Notes under the pieces: generated by a model
Database searches by the model: none
Told to the model about the DNA's origin: nothing
Seen by the model: the letters and a program-made list of their open reading frames with translations, nothing else
Shown here: positions 1 to 7,168 of the stretch, one piece after another
Position numbering within the stretch: the first letter of the stretch is position 1
Layout of the letters: each line of letters begins with the position of its first letter
NCBI GenBank assembly: GCA_026992215.1
Contig: JALXAI010000528.1
Span: 1 to 10,957, forward strand
Length of the DNA: 10,957 nucleotides
Direction: 5' to 3'
Source: Desulfobacterales bacterium
Lineage (GTDB): Bacteria; Desulfobacterota; Syntrophobacteria; B119-G9
Translations under genes and position numbers: made by a program

Positions 1-57
1 CATGTGTTAGGCACGCCGCCAGCGTTCGTTCTGAGCCAGGATCAAACTCTCCAATTA
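1..57 (-). rRNA. rrs: 16S ribosomal RNA, 5' end (partial)
   Basis: Read on the minus strand, this begins ATTGGAGAGTTTGATCC and continues with the universal 16S start (CTGGCTCAG, then AACGAACGCTGGCGG, then GTGCCTAACACATG). That is the conserved helix-1 and 27F-primer region of bacterial small-subunit rRNA. The 5' boundary at about 57 is set by alignment to the E. coli 16S start and is good to a few bases. The gene runs off the left edge of the window. The AACGAACGCTGGCGGCGTGCC form is found in Desulfobacterota and also in some Firmicutes, so it only loosely constrains taxonomy. Confidence 0.97.
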
Positions 58-100
58 ATCCTTTAAACTCAAAAAAACTACTAAGCCCGCTACTACCCAG

Positions 101-114
101 TTTTCAAAGAACGA
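101..114 (-). promoter_or_regulatory. boxA-like antitermination element in the rRNA leader
   Basis: The minus strand reads TCGTTCTTTGAAAA about 45 nt before the 16S 5' end. This resembles the rRNA boxA consensus (TGCTCTTTAACA in E. coli; GTTCTTTGAAAACT in many other bacteria). NusB/NusE bind boxA in rRNA leaders to make RNA polymerase resistant to Rho. Position and sequence both fit. Function is inferred from family knowledge. Confidence 0.65.
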
Positions 115-144
115 TTTCTTTATTTTCCCCGAAAGGGAGTGCCA

Positions 145-172
145 AATATACTGATATTTTTTTTAATGTCAA
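145..172 (-). promoter_or_regulatory. rRNA operon promoter P2 (proximal), sigma-70 type
   Basis: The minus strand has a perfect -35 hexamer TTGACA (172-167), a 16-bp AT-rich spacer containing a run of eight A, and the -10 hexamer TATATT (150-145). The expected start is near 138, about 80 nt before 16S and upstream of the boxA-like element. The bases just after the -10 are GC-rich (GGCACTCCC), as in the discriminators of stringently controlled rRNA promoters. That regulatory reading is an inference. Confidence 0.75.
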
Positions 173-193
173 GAGAAAAAAATCGTTTTTCTC
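173..193. repeat. AT-rich inverted repeat next to rRNA P2
   Basis: An 8-bp perfect inverted repeat, GAGAAAAA / TTTTTCTC, with a 5-nt loop. It abuts the -35 of the proximal rRNA promoter. The stem is too AT-rich for a convincing intrinsic terminator, although it lies between flgL and 16S. It could act as an UP-like A/T tract for RNA polymerase. Confidence 0.4.
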
Positions 194-211
194 CCCTTTC
201 AGGTAAAAGTA

Positions 212-240
212 ATTATAAACATCACGTGATCGATTTTCAA
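212..240 (-). promoter_or_regulatory. rRNA operon promoter P1 (distal), sigma-70 type
   Basis: The minus strand shows -35 TTGAAA (240-235), a 17-bp spacer and a perfect -10 TATAAT (217-212), with an expected start near 205. Two promoters in tandem before 16S are the usual design of rRNA operons. The spacer contains the 10-bp perfect palindrome ATCACGTGAT (221-230), placed where a bound regulator could block or modulate the promoter. The promoter lies 44 bp beyond the flgL stop and could also just be reinforced by flagellar read-through. Confidence 0.7.
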
Positions 241-283
241 GTTTAAATCTCACGAAGGGAAAGGGGGAGTTCCTTGCAGCCTG

Positions 284-1198
284 CTACAGATAATTTACAA
301 TATTTAGCTCCGAAATGCTATTGAAAAGGGTGAGGCTGGCCTGGAATGCTGTCTTTGTTTTTTCCAGTTCGCTTATGGCTTGCGCAAAATCGGTATCCAC
401 TGCTTCCGACATCAATATTTGCTTATCGATTCCTATATTTTCGAGGGCAGCCTTTTTAGCCTCAAGGCTATTCATCCTGGAGCCGATTTTTACCATCTGG
501 GTATTTACCGTTTGAAGGGCATTATCGAGCGGGGTCAGCTGGTTTTCGATGGCATCCGGGTCATTTGCCAGCATTGCATCTCTAAGCGCGATCAGAGATG
601 AGAAAATCTGGTCGTTCGTCCCGCCTACCTGAGCTCCTATATCCACGCCGTTGACGTTAACGCGGGTATTTGAATTAAAATTGGTAGGTATTTCAAAATA
701 ACCGTTATCTCCCTGGTACGTAACGCTGACAATTTCGCCGTCAGCGTTAAGATTTGCCTGGAACGGTGCCGTATCGGTACTCAACCCTGAAAAGATATAC
801 CTGTCATCGTACTTGGCATTTCCCACGGCTACCAGGTGGCGGATCATCTGGTCGATTTCCTCTGCCGCTCCTTCCCTGGTTTCTGCGGTCTGGCTGGCGT
901 TAGCCATCTGGATTGCCAGCTCTTTCGCCCTTACCAGGCTGTCATTCATGGCACGAAGCGATGTTTCCGATTCAGAAAGCCAGTCGTTGGCATAGTCGAT
1001 GTTTTTCTTGAACTCCTCGATATACGATAGGCTCCTTTTGATCCTCATCGAATCGCTTATTGCAATGGGATCGTCGCTTATCTTGTGAATCTTTTTCCCG
1101 CTGGCAATATCATCCGAAAGGCGATCAATCTTAAACTTGTGCGTAACGATTTGTTCCAGCAACCTGTCATATGTATGGTTGAAACTTATCCTGTACAT
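284..1198 (-). CDS. flgL: Flagellar hook-associated protein 3 (FlgL)
   Basis: This 304-residue protein forms the second hook-filament junction layer, between FlgK and the flagellin filament. It is exported through the flagellar type III apparatus. The N-terminal coiled-coil region carries the flagellin-like signature ending SGKKIHKISDDP (about residues 33-44). The C-terminus (ending ELNIVNYL) is the matching helical D0 region. A variable domain lies between them, and about 300 residues is normal for FlgL. The ATG start follows GAAGGGG at a workable distance. flgK ends 15 bp upstream, so the two are co-transcribed. It is the last gene of the flagellar run; csrA and fliW, which often follow flgL, are not here, and an rRNA operon follows instead. 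Confidence 0.93.
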   Translation of the reverse strand: MYRISFNHTYDRLLEQIVTHKFKIDRLSDDIASGKKIHKISDDPIAISDSMRIKRSLSYIEEFKKNIDYANDWLSESETSLRAMNDSLVRAKELAIQMANASQTAETREGAAEEIDQMIRHLVAVGNAKYDDRYIFSGLSTDTAPFQANLNADGEIVSVTYQGDNGYFEIPTNFNSNTRVNVNGVDIGAQVGGTNDQIFSSLIALRDAMLANDPDAIENQLTPLDNALQTVNTQMVKIGSRMNSLEAKKAALENIGIDKQILMSEAVDTDFAQAISELEKTKTAFQASLTLFNSISELNIVNYL

Positions 1199-1213
1199 AA
1201 AACATCAACCCCT

Positions 1214-2602
1214 TCACGTCATATTAATCAAGGTATCCAGCATCTCTTTGCCGGTGGTTATCATCCTGGCCGCAGCCTGGTAAATATGTTGATACTGGAT
1301 CATATTGGTCATCTCTTCTTCCATGGAGACACCGGAGATTGATTGTTGCTCGCCTCTTAATTCATTTTTCAACGCCTTCTGAAAATCCTTCTTTGCGTCC
1401 ACCTGCTGGGCGTCAGTACCCAGATTCGAAATATAGTTCTGCCAGTAGGTGTTAATCGATTCTCCTCCCAGTGTCGCCTGTGACTGCTCCCCGAGGTTTG
1501 CCATGGTTATGGCCGTGCTATTGTCCCCGGGACTGCTACCTGCAACTATCCAGTCGAGGTTGGTTTCAAATTCAGTGTTAAACTCGATGTCACTGGCGTC
1601 GCTCCCGTTGAAGAAATGATGGACATTGGTCCCATCATCGTAATCCTGGTAGTTGTTAACCTGTTGAATTATGGTTGAAGCCAGGGTGTTGAGCCTGTCC
1701 TCATATCCATCAGATCCGTTGGATATCTCATCCCACATATTTTTCCACCCGGCAAATTTGCCGCCGTCAAAGTCAAAAGAGGCCACGGCACCTCCGGATG
1801 CATCTGAACCGGAAAAAGCCGGACTCACCCCCGATGCCGGAACATCGAGTTGACCGTACTCGTACCCGGAGACCATGGTAACTTTTGTGCCCGCCGAATG
1901 ATCGGTATAAAATTCCACTGTCACATAGCCGTTGTCTTCTTCTCTGTAATCGAAGTCTACGTACTCGCTTAGATCTTCAAGAGCCTGCTGGCGTTCGTCC
2001 CTGAGATCATTGGCAGTGTGCCCGGTAACTTCCCTTCGCGCTATTTCCCTGTTGAGTTCCGCTATATTATCAAGAAGATTATTAACCTTCGTTACTCCAC
2101 TATCTATCTTTTGCTCGATCCCGTCCTTGAACTCCTCAAAACCCGAGTAGATGTCCCTTATTTTGTCTGCCAGAGCAGTTGCCTTTTCAGCCACAGATTG
2201 TCTTTCAGCGTTCCCCTGAGGATTTCTTGCCAGCGCCTCCCAGCTGTTCCAGAATTCCTGAAGATCGTTGCTCAGACCATAGTCCTCAGTTTCATTCAAG
2301 AGGGATTCGATTTTGGTCATTATCTCATCTTCACCAACATAATAATTGTAGGTGGAATTCTTTTCCAGCAACAGCCTGTCTACCAGTTTGTCCCTGACCT
2401 GCTCTATGTTGGCAATGCGAGCCCCCCTGCCTCGTGCACCGTAGTGGCCGTAAAGAGGAAAACGAGTTTTCTGCACCACCCGTTGACGGGAATAATTCGG
2501 CGTAGACATATTCGCTATATTGTGGCTCGTTACTTCGAGCGCTACCTGCTGGTTAAGCAGCGTTCCAGTTGAAATGGTTAATATATCAAAAATGCCTCCC
2601 AT
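1214..2602 (-). CDS. flgK: Flagellar hook-associated protein 1 (FlgK)
   Basis: FlgK is the first hook-filament junction protein and caps the completed hook before FlgL and the filament are added. The N-terminus has the rod/hook-family motif with SHNIANMSTPNYSRQ (about residues 26-40). The C-terminus has the paired helical motif around MIQYQHIYQAAARMI. These two ends define the axial-protein D0/D1 core. At 462 residues it is shorter than E. coli FlgK (about 547), so the exposed central domain is reduced, as in many non-enteric bacteria. The ATG is preceded by AGGGAGA about 10 nt upstream and starts 3 bp after the flgN stop, implying translational coupling. Likely transcribed both from the operon promoter and from the sigma-28 type promoter ahead of flgN. 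Confidence 0.95.
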   Translation of the reverse strand: MGGIFDILTISTGTLLNQQVALEVTSHNIANMSTPNYSRQRVVQKTRFPLYGHYGARGRGARIANIEQVRDKLVDRLLLEKNSTYNYYVGEDEIMTKIESLLNETEDYGLSNDLQEFWNSWEALARNPQGNAERQSVAEKATALADKIRDIYSGFEEFKDGIEQKIDSGVTKVNNLLDNIAELNREIARREVTGHTANDLRDERQQALEDLSEYVDFDYREEDNGYVTVEFYTDHSAGTKVTMVSGYEYGQLDVPASGVSPAFSGSDASGGAVASFDFDGGKFAGWKNMWDEISNGSDGYEDRLNTLASTIIQQVNNYQDYDDGTNVHHFFNGSDASDIEFNTEFETNLDWIVAGSSPGDNSTAITMANLGEQSQATLGGESINTYWQNYISNLGTDAQQVDAKKDFQKALKNELRGEQQSISGVSMEEEMTNMIQYQHIYQAAARMITTGKEMLDTLINMT

Positions 2603-2605
2603 GGC

Positions 2606-3112
2606 CTATATCTCCCTGTTTACGGAAATTCCTTTCGTGGAGAAGCTTCTTACCTTCACCGTTTTTTGCTGATCGTAATTAACAAGGTATTCCGGATGAA
2701 GAACATTCATAATACTGTTCCAGCAATCCAGGCACTCGTTGATGAATCCCTGGTTAAGATTCATTCTATTCATTACTTCCTGATGATAGTAATTGAGCTG
2801 ATTTTTAAGCAGCTTCAGGCTTAGCGCAAGATCTGACGGCAGGTAATTGACCAGTTGAGATATCGCAAGAGGTTCAACGCTGACGTTAAGTATCCCGGTC
2901 AATTCCCTGAAGGCCTGTACTGATTTTTGCCTGGCATCTCTCAGTTTCGCCAGCGTAATCTCCTTTTTCTGTCCACATAAAAGCAGTTCCGAAGCGGAAA
3001 AACTTTTCAACTGCCTTGCCTCTTCGTTAAGGTATTTCAAAAGCTCGCGATATAGCTGAACTTCCTCTTCCATGGATCCGATCAAGTTTATCACGGCACT
3101 TTTTATATTCAT
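2606..3112 (-). CDS. flgN: FlgN-family export chaperone for FlgK and FlgL
   Basis: A 168-residue, mostly helical protein with charged heptad-rich stretches (about residues 13-35 and 95-125) and no signal peptide. That is the profile of FlgN, the cytoplasmic chaperone that keeps FlgK and FlgL unfolded and delivers them to the export gate. Sequence conservation in this family is weak, so the call leans on position directly before flgK-flgL, on size and on helical character. The ATG has a strong AGGAGG (3118-3123) 5 nt upstream. A sigma-28 type promoter lies immediately before it. Residues 125-168 form a less conserved tail that I cannot assign. Confidence 0.8.
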   Translation of the reverse strand: MNIKSAVINLIGSMEEEVQLYRELLKYLNEEARQLKSFSASELLLCGQKKEITLAKLRDARQKSVQAFRELTGILNVSVEPLAISQLVNYLPSDLALSLKLLKNQLNYYHQEVMNRMNLNQGFINECLDCWNSIMNVLHPEYLVNYDQQKTVKVRSFSTKGISVNREI

Positions 3113-3130
3113 TTTATCCTCCTACTTATA

Positions 3131-3157
3131 CTATCGTCACACTCATGAAATTCTTTA
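3131..3157 (-). promoter_or_regulatory. Sigma-28 (FliA) type promoter for flgN-flgK-flgL
   Basis: The minus strand reads TAAAGAAT (3157-3150), exactly 11 bases, then GACGATAG (3138-3131). The FliA consensus is TAAAGTTT-N11-GCCGATAA, so spacing is exact, the first five -35 bases match, and six of eight -10 bases match. The predicted start near 3124 leaves only about 12 nt before the flgN ATG, but this includes the AGGAGG ribosome-binding site. It sits in the only sizeable gap inside the operon (54 bp), and hook-filament junction genes are classic class-3 FliA targets. Confidence 0.75.
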
Positions 3158-3166
3158 TCCCCAGGA

Positions 3167-3460
3167 TCATTTTTCCGTTAGCTGCTTGTATAACTGTTCA
3201 GCCAGGCCGAGATTATTCTTCATACACAGTTCTTTTGCCACTTCCGAGTCAAACATGCTGCTGAACATATTTTCCGGTGAAGTCTCAGATTCATCGAAAA
3301 GCCCCGATTTTTGCACCGTTTCCCTCATACTCTTGAACATGTACGAAAAAAGTATTGACTCAAACTCCTTGCATGCCTTTTTGAGTCGTGCTTCCTGGCG
3401 TGGAGTCAAGTTAACGTATACTTTCGCTACTCTGTTTACTTCGCCTGTTACCTTCGGCAC
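3167..3460 (-). CDS. flgJ: FlgJ-type rod-binding protein, single domain
   Basis: A 97-residue protein equivalent to the N-terminal rod-binding domain of FlgJ, the scaffold that caps the growing rod in the periplasm. The core CKEFESILFSYMFKSMRET (about residues 30-48) and the ending LGLAEQLYKQL are typical. The C-terminal muramidase domain of enteric FlgJ is missing, so a separate lytic enzyme elsewhere must open the peptidoglycan. I chose the GTG at 3460, which is 9 nt from a perfect AGGAGG (3470-3475). A TTG two codons upstream lies only 3 nt from it and is less likely. It starts 18 bp after flgI ends. No flgM follows, unlike many related loci. Confidence 0.9.
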   Translation of the reverse strand: MPKVTGEVNRVAKVYVNLTPRQEARLKKACKEFESILFSYMFKSMRETVQKSGLFDESETSPENMFSSMFDSEVAKELCMKNNLGLAEQLYKQLTEK

Positions 3461-3469
3461 CTGCAAAAT

Positions 3470-3475
3470 CCTCCT
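3470..3475 (-). promoter_or_regulatory. Ribosome-binding site deciding the flgJ start
   Basis: AGGAGG on the minus strand. Its distance to GTG at 3460 is 9 nt, against 3 nt to the alternative TTG at 3466, which favours GTG. Confidence 0.75.
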
Positions 3476-3478
3476 TTT

Positions 3479-4594
3479 TCAGATTAGTTCCAGTTGAGCC
3501 TGAAGGGCTCCCGCGGCCTTTATAGCCTGCAGGATTATAATCAAGTCACGGGGTCTTGCCCCGATGGCGTTAAGTCCCTTGACCACGTCACTGATCTTGA
3601 CACCCTTTTCCACTATCCTAAGAGGTCTGTTTCCTTCCCGGGTGTTAATTTGACTACTGGGTACCACCGTGGTTTCTCCCTCACCGAAGGGAGCAGGCTG
3701 GGACACTATTGGCTGCTCGGAAATCTGAATGTTGAAACTCCCGTAAGACACGGCTACTTTTGATATCTGCACATTCTCGCCTATGACCACCGTGCCCGTC
3801 CGCTCATCGATTACCACCTTGGCCACGGTATCCGGGTCTATCTCGAGGGACTCAAGATGGCTCAGAAGTGGCACGAGGTTATTCTTATATGCGTCAGGCA
3901 CCGACAGCCTGATAGTAGCAGCATCCATGGCCCTGGCGTACTTCCCGTGCAGCATCCCGTTGATGGCATCAACCGCCCTGGATGCGGTGGTAAAGTCAGG
4001 GGAATTGAGGAAGATATCCAGCACGTCCCTGTGTGCATATGTTATGGGGATTTCACTTTCCACGGTTGCTCCTTCCGGAATTCGCCCCACCGTAGGATAG
4101 TTTTTTCGCTCCTGGCTTCCGGTGCCACCCGAGACGCTAAAGCCTCCGACGGACACCGGCCCCTGTGCAACCGCGTATATCTTTTTATCAGGACCCGCCA
4201 GGGGAGTGAGCAACAAGGTTCCCCCTTCAAGCGTTGTGGCATCCCCGATAGAAGAAACAGTGACATCAAGTTTCGTGCCCACCCTTGCAAAAGGTGGCAG
4301 CTCTGCAGTAACAATAACAGCTGCAACATTTTTTACGTTGACATCACTGGGATTCACGTGCACGCCCATTCTGTTGAGCATGTTGGTGAGAGAATTTATG
4401 GTAAATTGTGTTCTCTTCTTATCCCCGCTTCCGTTCAACCCCACCACGAGTCCGTAGCCGATCAACTGGTTAGCCCTAACATTTTCCCAGGTACATATAT
4501 CTTTTAATCGCACCGCCCCGGCAGGAGCTGCCACGAGGCAGAACCAGGCCATCACCAGCAAGCAAGCTACAATCAACCTAGCAATCGCTCTCAT
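3479..4594 (-). CDS. flgI: Flagellar P-ring protein (FlgI)
   Basis: FlgI assembles into the periplasmic P ring around the rod at the peptidoglycan layer. The 371-residue product begins with a Sec signal peptide (positive MRAIAR, hydrophobic core to about residue 23, cleavage after AGA at 27, mature VRLKD). It then shows the family hallmark LIGYGLVVGLNGSGDK (residues 44-59). Length is normal for the family. The ATG at 4594 is chosen because AAGGAG lies 8 nt upstream and the signal peptide starts cleanly there. A longer reading from a TTG at 4618 would abut the flgH stop, adds MVREGDED and has no ribosome-binding site of its own. It depends on the upstream-encoded chaperone FlgA for ring assembly. 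Confidence 0.96.
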   Translation of the reverse strand: MRAIARLIVACLLVMAWFCLVAAPAGAVRLKDICTWENVRANQLIGYGLVVGLNGSGDKKRTQFTINSLTNMLNRMGVHVNPSDVNVKNVAAVIVTAELPPFARVGTKLDVTVSSIGDATTLEGGTLLLTPLAGPDKKIYAVAQGPVSVGGFSVSGGTGSQERKNYPTVGRIPEGATVESEIPITYAHRDVLDIFLNSPDFTTASRAVDAINGMLHGKYARAMDAATIRLSVPDAYKNNLVPLLSHLESLEIDPDTVAKVVIDERTGTVVIGENVQISKVAVSYGSFNIQISEQPIVSQPAPFGEGETTVVPSSQINTREGNRPLRIVEKGVKISDVVKGLNAIGARPRDLIIILQAIKAAGALQAQLELI

Positions 4595-4602
4595 ATCTTC
4601 AT

Positions 4603-4608
4603 CTCCTT
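4603..4608 (-). promoter_or_regulatory. Ribosome-binding site deciding the flgI start
   Basis: AAGGAG on the minus strand, 8 nt before ATG 4594. It lies inside the coding sequence that the upstream TTG start would require, so it argues for the shorter protein with a normal signal peptide. Confidence 0.8.
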
Positions 4609-4618
4609 CTCGCACCAA

Positions 4619-5317
4619 TCAGAACGGAGAAATAAAACTCAGTAAAATACTTACCCACCCCGGCAACTGCACCGTCGTGATCGGCCCCTTGCCGTTAAAA
4701 AATATCCTCGCATCGGCAATATTTCTGGAAAGTACCGTATTGTTCGGAGAGATATCTTCCGGCCTTACAATTCCTTCCAGCGATATCTGGAGTTCTTCTC
4801 CGCTAACTTTCGTCCACCGCGAGCCGCGTATCACAAGGTTTCCATTGGGTTCAACCGCAATCACCCTGGCAGTCAAGTAGGCCGTCATGGTATCTTCCTT
4901 TATAATTTCTCCCGTGGAATCGAACTTGTCTTTAAGGCTGCCGCCGTAGCTCGTGGACGATTTCCCGAACTTTTGCTTATCATCCAGTGTCAATCCGAAA
5001 AAGTTGAGAGCAGCACTTAAAGTCTTGTTTTTCTCGGTATTTGTCTCTCCCTTTTTCTTGGCCGAAGCTTCTTCGCTCACGATCACCGTCAAAAGATCTC
5101 CCACGTTTCTGGCCCTGAGATCCTCAAAGTACCTGGGAGTACGGTTGCTCCACAAGGAACCTGCGTAATGCGATTCGTTGAACCTCGGTTTTTTGGGAGG
5201 CTCAGCGGGAAACCGGGTAAATGGTTCGGCCGTGTGCTCGGGCATCGTGCTGCAACCGACCATACAGGAAATAACCGCCACTAAGAAAAATAGGATTAAG
5301 TAGTTTCGCAAAATCAT
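4619..5317 (-). CDS. flgH: Flagellar L-ring lipoprotein (FlgH)
   Basis: FlgH forms the outer-membrane L ring, which with the P ring acts as a bushing for the rod. The 232-residue protein has a lipoprotein signal peptide: a hydrophobic stretch to residue 21, with MVGC placing the lipidated cysteine at 22. A second possible lipobox, VISC, ends at Cys18. The conserved body includes SLWSNR (about residues 54-59), RNVGDLLTVIVSE and GNLVIRGSRW, and the protein ends with an aromatic and hydrophobic C-terminus. The ATG follows AGGATGAG. It starts 12 bp after flgA ends. Its presence is strong evidence for an outer membrane. Confidence 0.96.
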   Translation of the reverse strand: MILRNYLILFFLVAVISCMVGCSTMPEHTAEPFTRFPAEPPKKPRFNESHYAGSLWSNRTPRYFEDLRARNVGDLLTVIVSEEASAKKKGETNTEKNKTLSAALNFFGLTLDDKQKFGKSSTSYGGSLKDKFDSTGEIIKEDTMTAYLTARVIAVEPNGNLVIRGSRWTKVSGEELQISLEGIVRPEDISPNNTVLSRNIADARIFFNGKGPITTVQLPGWVSILLSFISPF

Positions 5318-5329
5318 GATCTCATCCTG

Positions 5330-6355
5330 TTAAAAAGCTACCTGTACCGTTTTATGACCCTTAACCATTCCGATCACTATCCGTTTTGTCGCAATGTTTT
5401 TCACCCTCATCATCTGTCCCAGCCTTCCTCCCTCCAGGGCCTGCCCCTTGGAAGTGATAAGGAGTCCGGGTGCAGAGATCAGAATTGTAACTACGTCTCC
5501 TTTTTGAACGAGAAGAGGTTGTGCAACGTCCCTCTTTCTTATTATTTCATTCACCCGGAGGGAACGTACTGTCTCTTTTCCCATAATGTCGCCGGGATCG
5601 GTGATAACGTCGTGAGGAAGTTCGGCAATATTTTCCTTCACGAAACGTACCTCGCTCTTGGTGAAAACCTCGTGGCTTTTGATGCCGCGAGCGGCTTTTG
5701 CCACTTTCTTAAACACGTTTACCTTGCCCACAACCCTGACGCTGCCAATTCTGTCACCGTTTCTGAACATAACGATGCTAAGCGGTGTATTCCCCAGAAA
5801 CGAAAGGCTGGAATCAGCCACGACCCGGTACGTAACCCCGTTCTTCCCCGGGACGATGGTGGTAGAGCCCACCCTTATGTCCGAGATAGTCACGTCCGTT
5901 TTGGCCCAGGGCATGTGGGAAAGGACATAATCTTTGTATATTCCGGCGTAGATATTCCTTATTTTGCTTCCCCGCACCCTGGTCACAACTATCTCTACCG
6001 GTACCGTACCCCTTACCCCGGCCAGGGAAACACCAAGATTCGGAAGGTTTTTTCTCAAAATATCAGCAACCTGGTCTGCACTGATATTCAGGGTCGTTCC
6101 CGGGGAAGCCAGGGTTGCAACGTATATATTTCGTATTTTTTCACACAGCCTCGGGTCATCACAGGACACCGAAGCAATGTCACCTATCGTGACGCTTTCG
6201 TTTTCGGTTTTACACCTGTTGTGGAAGTTGATCACAACACCTGCCGACGGGCCTTTGCCTGCGCCGGGCAGCTCCCCGCCCCCGGCACCCGTGCACAAGA
6301 TACTCAGAAAGATTAAACAACAGATAATCGAAAGATAGCCTTTCCCTCTCATCAT
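5330..6355 (-). CDS. flgA: Flagellar P-ring assembly chaperone (FlgA)
   Basis: FlgA is the periplasmic chaperone that helps FlgI polymerise into the P ring. The 341-residue product begins with a signal peptide (hydrophobic core about residues 8-22, cleavage probably within CTGAGGG). The C-terminal part holds the SAF/ChapFlgA region, with KSHEVFTKSEVRFV, RSLRVNEIIRKRDV and the final LEGGRLGQMMRVKN (about residues 225-325). It is much longer than enteric FlgA (about 219 residues): roughly 100 N-terminal residues with several cysteines precede the usual core. Long forms are common outside enterics. Two adjacent ATG codons follow GAGG; either could start. It lies between flgG and flgH, the order seen in many Desulfobacterota. 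Confidence 0.9.
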   Translation of the reverse strand: MMRGKGYLSIICCLIFLSILCTGAGGGELPGAGKGPSAGVVINFHNRCKTENESVTIGDIASVSCDDPRLCEKIRNIYVATLASPGTTLNISADQVADILRKNLPNLGVSLAGVRGTVPVEIVVTRVRGSKIRNIYAGIYKDYVLSHMPWAKTDVTISDIRVGSTTIVPGKNGVTYRVVADSSLSFLGNTPLSIVMFRNGDRIGSVRVVGKVNVFKKVAKAARGIKSHEVFTKSEVRFVKENIAELPHDVITDPGDIMGKETVRSLRVNEIIRKRDVAQPLLVQKGDVVTILISAPGLLITSKGQALEGGRLGQMMRVKNIATKRIVIGMVKGHKTVQVAF

Positions 6356-6367
6356 ACTAACCTCTTT

Positions 6368-7147
6368 TTACCTCAGATTATTCGCAATCTGCATCATTTC
6401 ATCCGAAGTTTTTATGACCTTGGAGGTAGCCTCGTACGCTCGCTGGGCAACGATCATGTCCACCATTTCCTCCACTATGTTCACGTTGGCGTTTTCAAGG
6501 TATCCCTGATTTATGGTACCAAGAGCGTCTTCGCCGGGTGTTCCTTCAATGGGTTCACCGGACGCTTCGGTGGGAAGGTAGTAGCTCCTACCAAGGCTAA
6601 GGAGACCTGCGGGATTGATAAAATTGTACAGCCTTATCTCCCCGCTGGCTATTTCTGTTCCATCCTGCCCTATAACCGAAATGTTCCCCTGAGGATCTAT
6701 GCTGATGCTGACCGCATCGGGAGGTATTCTCATTTCCGGCTGAAGCCTGTAACCCTCGGGGTCACAGATATAGCCGTCCTTATCAAGCTTGAAAGCTCCG
6801 GCCCTGGTGTATACCTCCTCATCATTCCTCAGTATTTTAAAAAAGCCCCTTCCTTCAATTACAAGGTCAAGATCGTTACCGGTCTGGATAAATTCTCCCT
6901 GGGTAAATATTTTCTGGACATCCACAATGCGTGTTCCCATTCCTATTTGAATGCCGTTGGGGACGTTGGTGGCACCGGACGTGGTGGCGCCGGGGGACTG
7001 AATTGTCTGGTACATCAGGTCAACAAAGTTCGCCCTGCTTCTTTTAAAACCCACGGTGTTTACGTTCGCGAGGTTATTCGCAATAATATCCATGTTCAAC
7101 TGTTGTGAACCCATCCCCGTGGCTGCTGTCCAAAGGCTTCTGTTCAT
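6368..7147 (-). CDS. flgG: Flagellar distal rod protein (FlgG)
   Basis: FlgG makes the distal rod that crosses the periplasm inside the P and L rings. This 259-residue protein has the expected size. The N-terminal rod motif with IIANNLANVNTVGFKR (about residues 21-36) and the C-terminal motif VNIVEEMVDMIVAQRAYEAT mark the axial-protein family. The insertion with SGATNVPNGIQIGMGTR (about residues 57-73) is characteristic of FlgG rather than FlgF. The mid-domain GFFKI and YTRAGAF motifs are also present. The ATG follows GAGGT at about 9 nt. There is a 21-bp gap from flgF. Confidence 0.97.
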   Translation of the reverse strand: MNRSLWTAATGMGSQQLNMDIIANNLANVNTVGFKRSRANFVDLMYQTIQSPGATTSGATNVPNGIQIGMGTRIVDVQKIFTQGEFIQTGNDLDLVIEGRGFFKILRNDEEVYTRAGAFKLDKDGYICDPEGYRLQPEMRIPPDAVSISIDPQGNISVIGQDGTEIASGEIRLYNFINPAGLLSLGRSYYLPTEASGEPIEGTPGEDALGTINQGYLENANVNIVEEMVDMIVAQRAYEATSKVIKTSDEMMQIANNLR

Positions 7148-7168
7148 AACTGATACCTCACACTTTCC

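Noticed and set aside
127..144. TTGGCAC before 16S, suggesting a sigma-54 promoter
   Set aside because: The -24 block matches, but the -12 position reads TTCGG rather than TTGC, so the invariant GC is missing. The sequence is the discriminator region of a good sigma-70 rRNA promoter.
2018..2572. Long plus-strand open frame opposite flgK (184 codons)
   Set aside because: It is the antisense shadow of flgK, with biased composition and no recognisable domain or ribosome-binding site. The same holds for the 320-codon plus-strand frame opposite flgA at 5354-6316.
4595..4618. TTG start of FlgI at 4618
   Set aside because: It would put an acidic octapeptide before the signal peptide, and the ribosome-binding site lies inside it; the ATG at 4594 is well placed.
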